From Loripinus fragilis (lineage: Eukaryota; Mollusca; Bivalvia; Lucinida; Lucinidae), in contig OZ026515.1 of NCBI GenBank assembly GCA_964019695.1, forward strand, positions 44,135,994 through 44,199,993: a DNA stretch of 64,000 bases, given 5' to 3'. The stretch's first letter is position 1. Each line of letters starts with the position of its first letter. Below the pieces are notes generated by a model, which was given only the letters and a program-made list of their open reading frames with translations, was not told where the DNA came from and did no database searches. Made by a program: the position numbers and the translations under genes. Shown here piece after piece: positions 63,457 through 64,000 of this stretch.

Positions 63457-64000
63457 GAGACTCATTATAGGAAAAGATATGGTATTACAGGGTCCTTAAT
63501 AAAAGCTGATTACAGATCAAAATCACCGGTTAGAAACACCAGACCTCCATATAAGCAAGAGCTGTTAAAGAATAATCATAGGTCTAGAAAAACAAAAAAA
63601 TTCAGCGTAAATTGTGAATATTTTCTTATCCATCAGTTATAACATTTGGTTTGGGTGCTTTAAAACAACGTCTAAATGAGATGATTCTTTAGGGTACCCA
63701 CAACATGTGATTTGTTTGAGAAATAAGAGAATGAATTACATATTTTTATTTAGAAGCCTGAATTTTCTTATTTCTTTGCAAAAACAGAATGTTGTCAGTT
63801 GCCTCATTGAGATGGTTCTTTTGAGCACCCAAATATGTTTAAACTGATAGATATAAGGGAAAAATTACAATTTTCCATGTAAATATCTTGATAAGCTGAA
63901 CCTATGTCATTTTGGAAAAAGATATGGCAAACAGGGTTGACAATAAAAGCCAATTGCAGGTCAAAATCATGGATTACAATAATCTTTTGATCAGTTACAT
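63457..64000 (+). other. DIPK1 3' flank: possible 3' UTR with M4 half copies
   Basis: An AATAAA at 63498-63503, 42 bases after the stop, could serve as a polyadenylation signal. A second AATAAA lies near 63943. M4 phrases ('gatggttcttttgagcaccc') recur near 63670 and 63810. Confidence 0.45.

Overview
The window is eukaryotic nuclear DNA, AT-rich and dominated by repeats. It most resembles a bivalve mollusc. Genes have short exons with GT-AG introns. The introns are packed with short foldback (palindromic) elements, tRNA-headed SINEs and a satellite built around the 'caagggccataactctgg' phrase. The bivalve assignment rests on my recollection of such repeats and was not searched. I see no bacterial features.

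Two protein-coding genes can be read, both on the + strand. (1) The 3' part of a CCNB1IP1/HEI10 meiotic crossover E3 ligase gene has four well-supported exons at 3034-3125, 5560-5677, 8314-8361 and 10791-10915, with a possible 21-nt micro-exon at 598-618. The RING-domain exons must lie upstream of the window. (2) A complete DIPK1/FAM69-family gene (type II membrane, cysteine-rich, protein-kinase-like) has five coding exons: 37095-37196, 57716-57847, 59965-60072, 61382-61579 and 62701-63456. All junctions keep phase and together encode 431 residues, the usual family length.

Layout: 1-10915 is the HEI10 3' gene with intronic foldback elements, SINEs and a LINE relic. 10957-23300 is intergenic and holds a TTAA-flanked piggyBac-like non-autonomous element, a hAT-like element, several MITEs and one unassigned exon candidate at 19522-19604. 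23815-29800 is a satellite of about 150 bp, split by a second copy of the same TTAA element. 29803-36310 holds composite and inverted-repeat elements. 37074-63456 is the DIPK1 gene. Its first intron is 20.5 kb and contains a satellite array of about 15.8 kb (monomer about 186 bp) with a 7-monomer higher-order repeat.

The most unusual observation is at DIPK1 exon 3. The 3' end of the exon, its 5' splice site and the first bases of the intron have been amplified into a 64-bp minisatellite of about 12 copies, so the pre-mRNA carries about ten copies of the same donor signal in tandem. Most other short open frames, including the regular 61-codon frames in the large satellite, are not genes.
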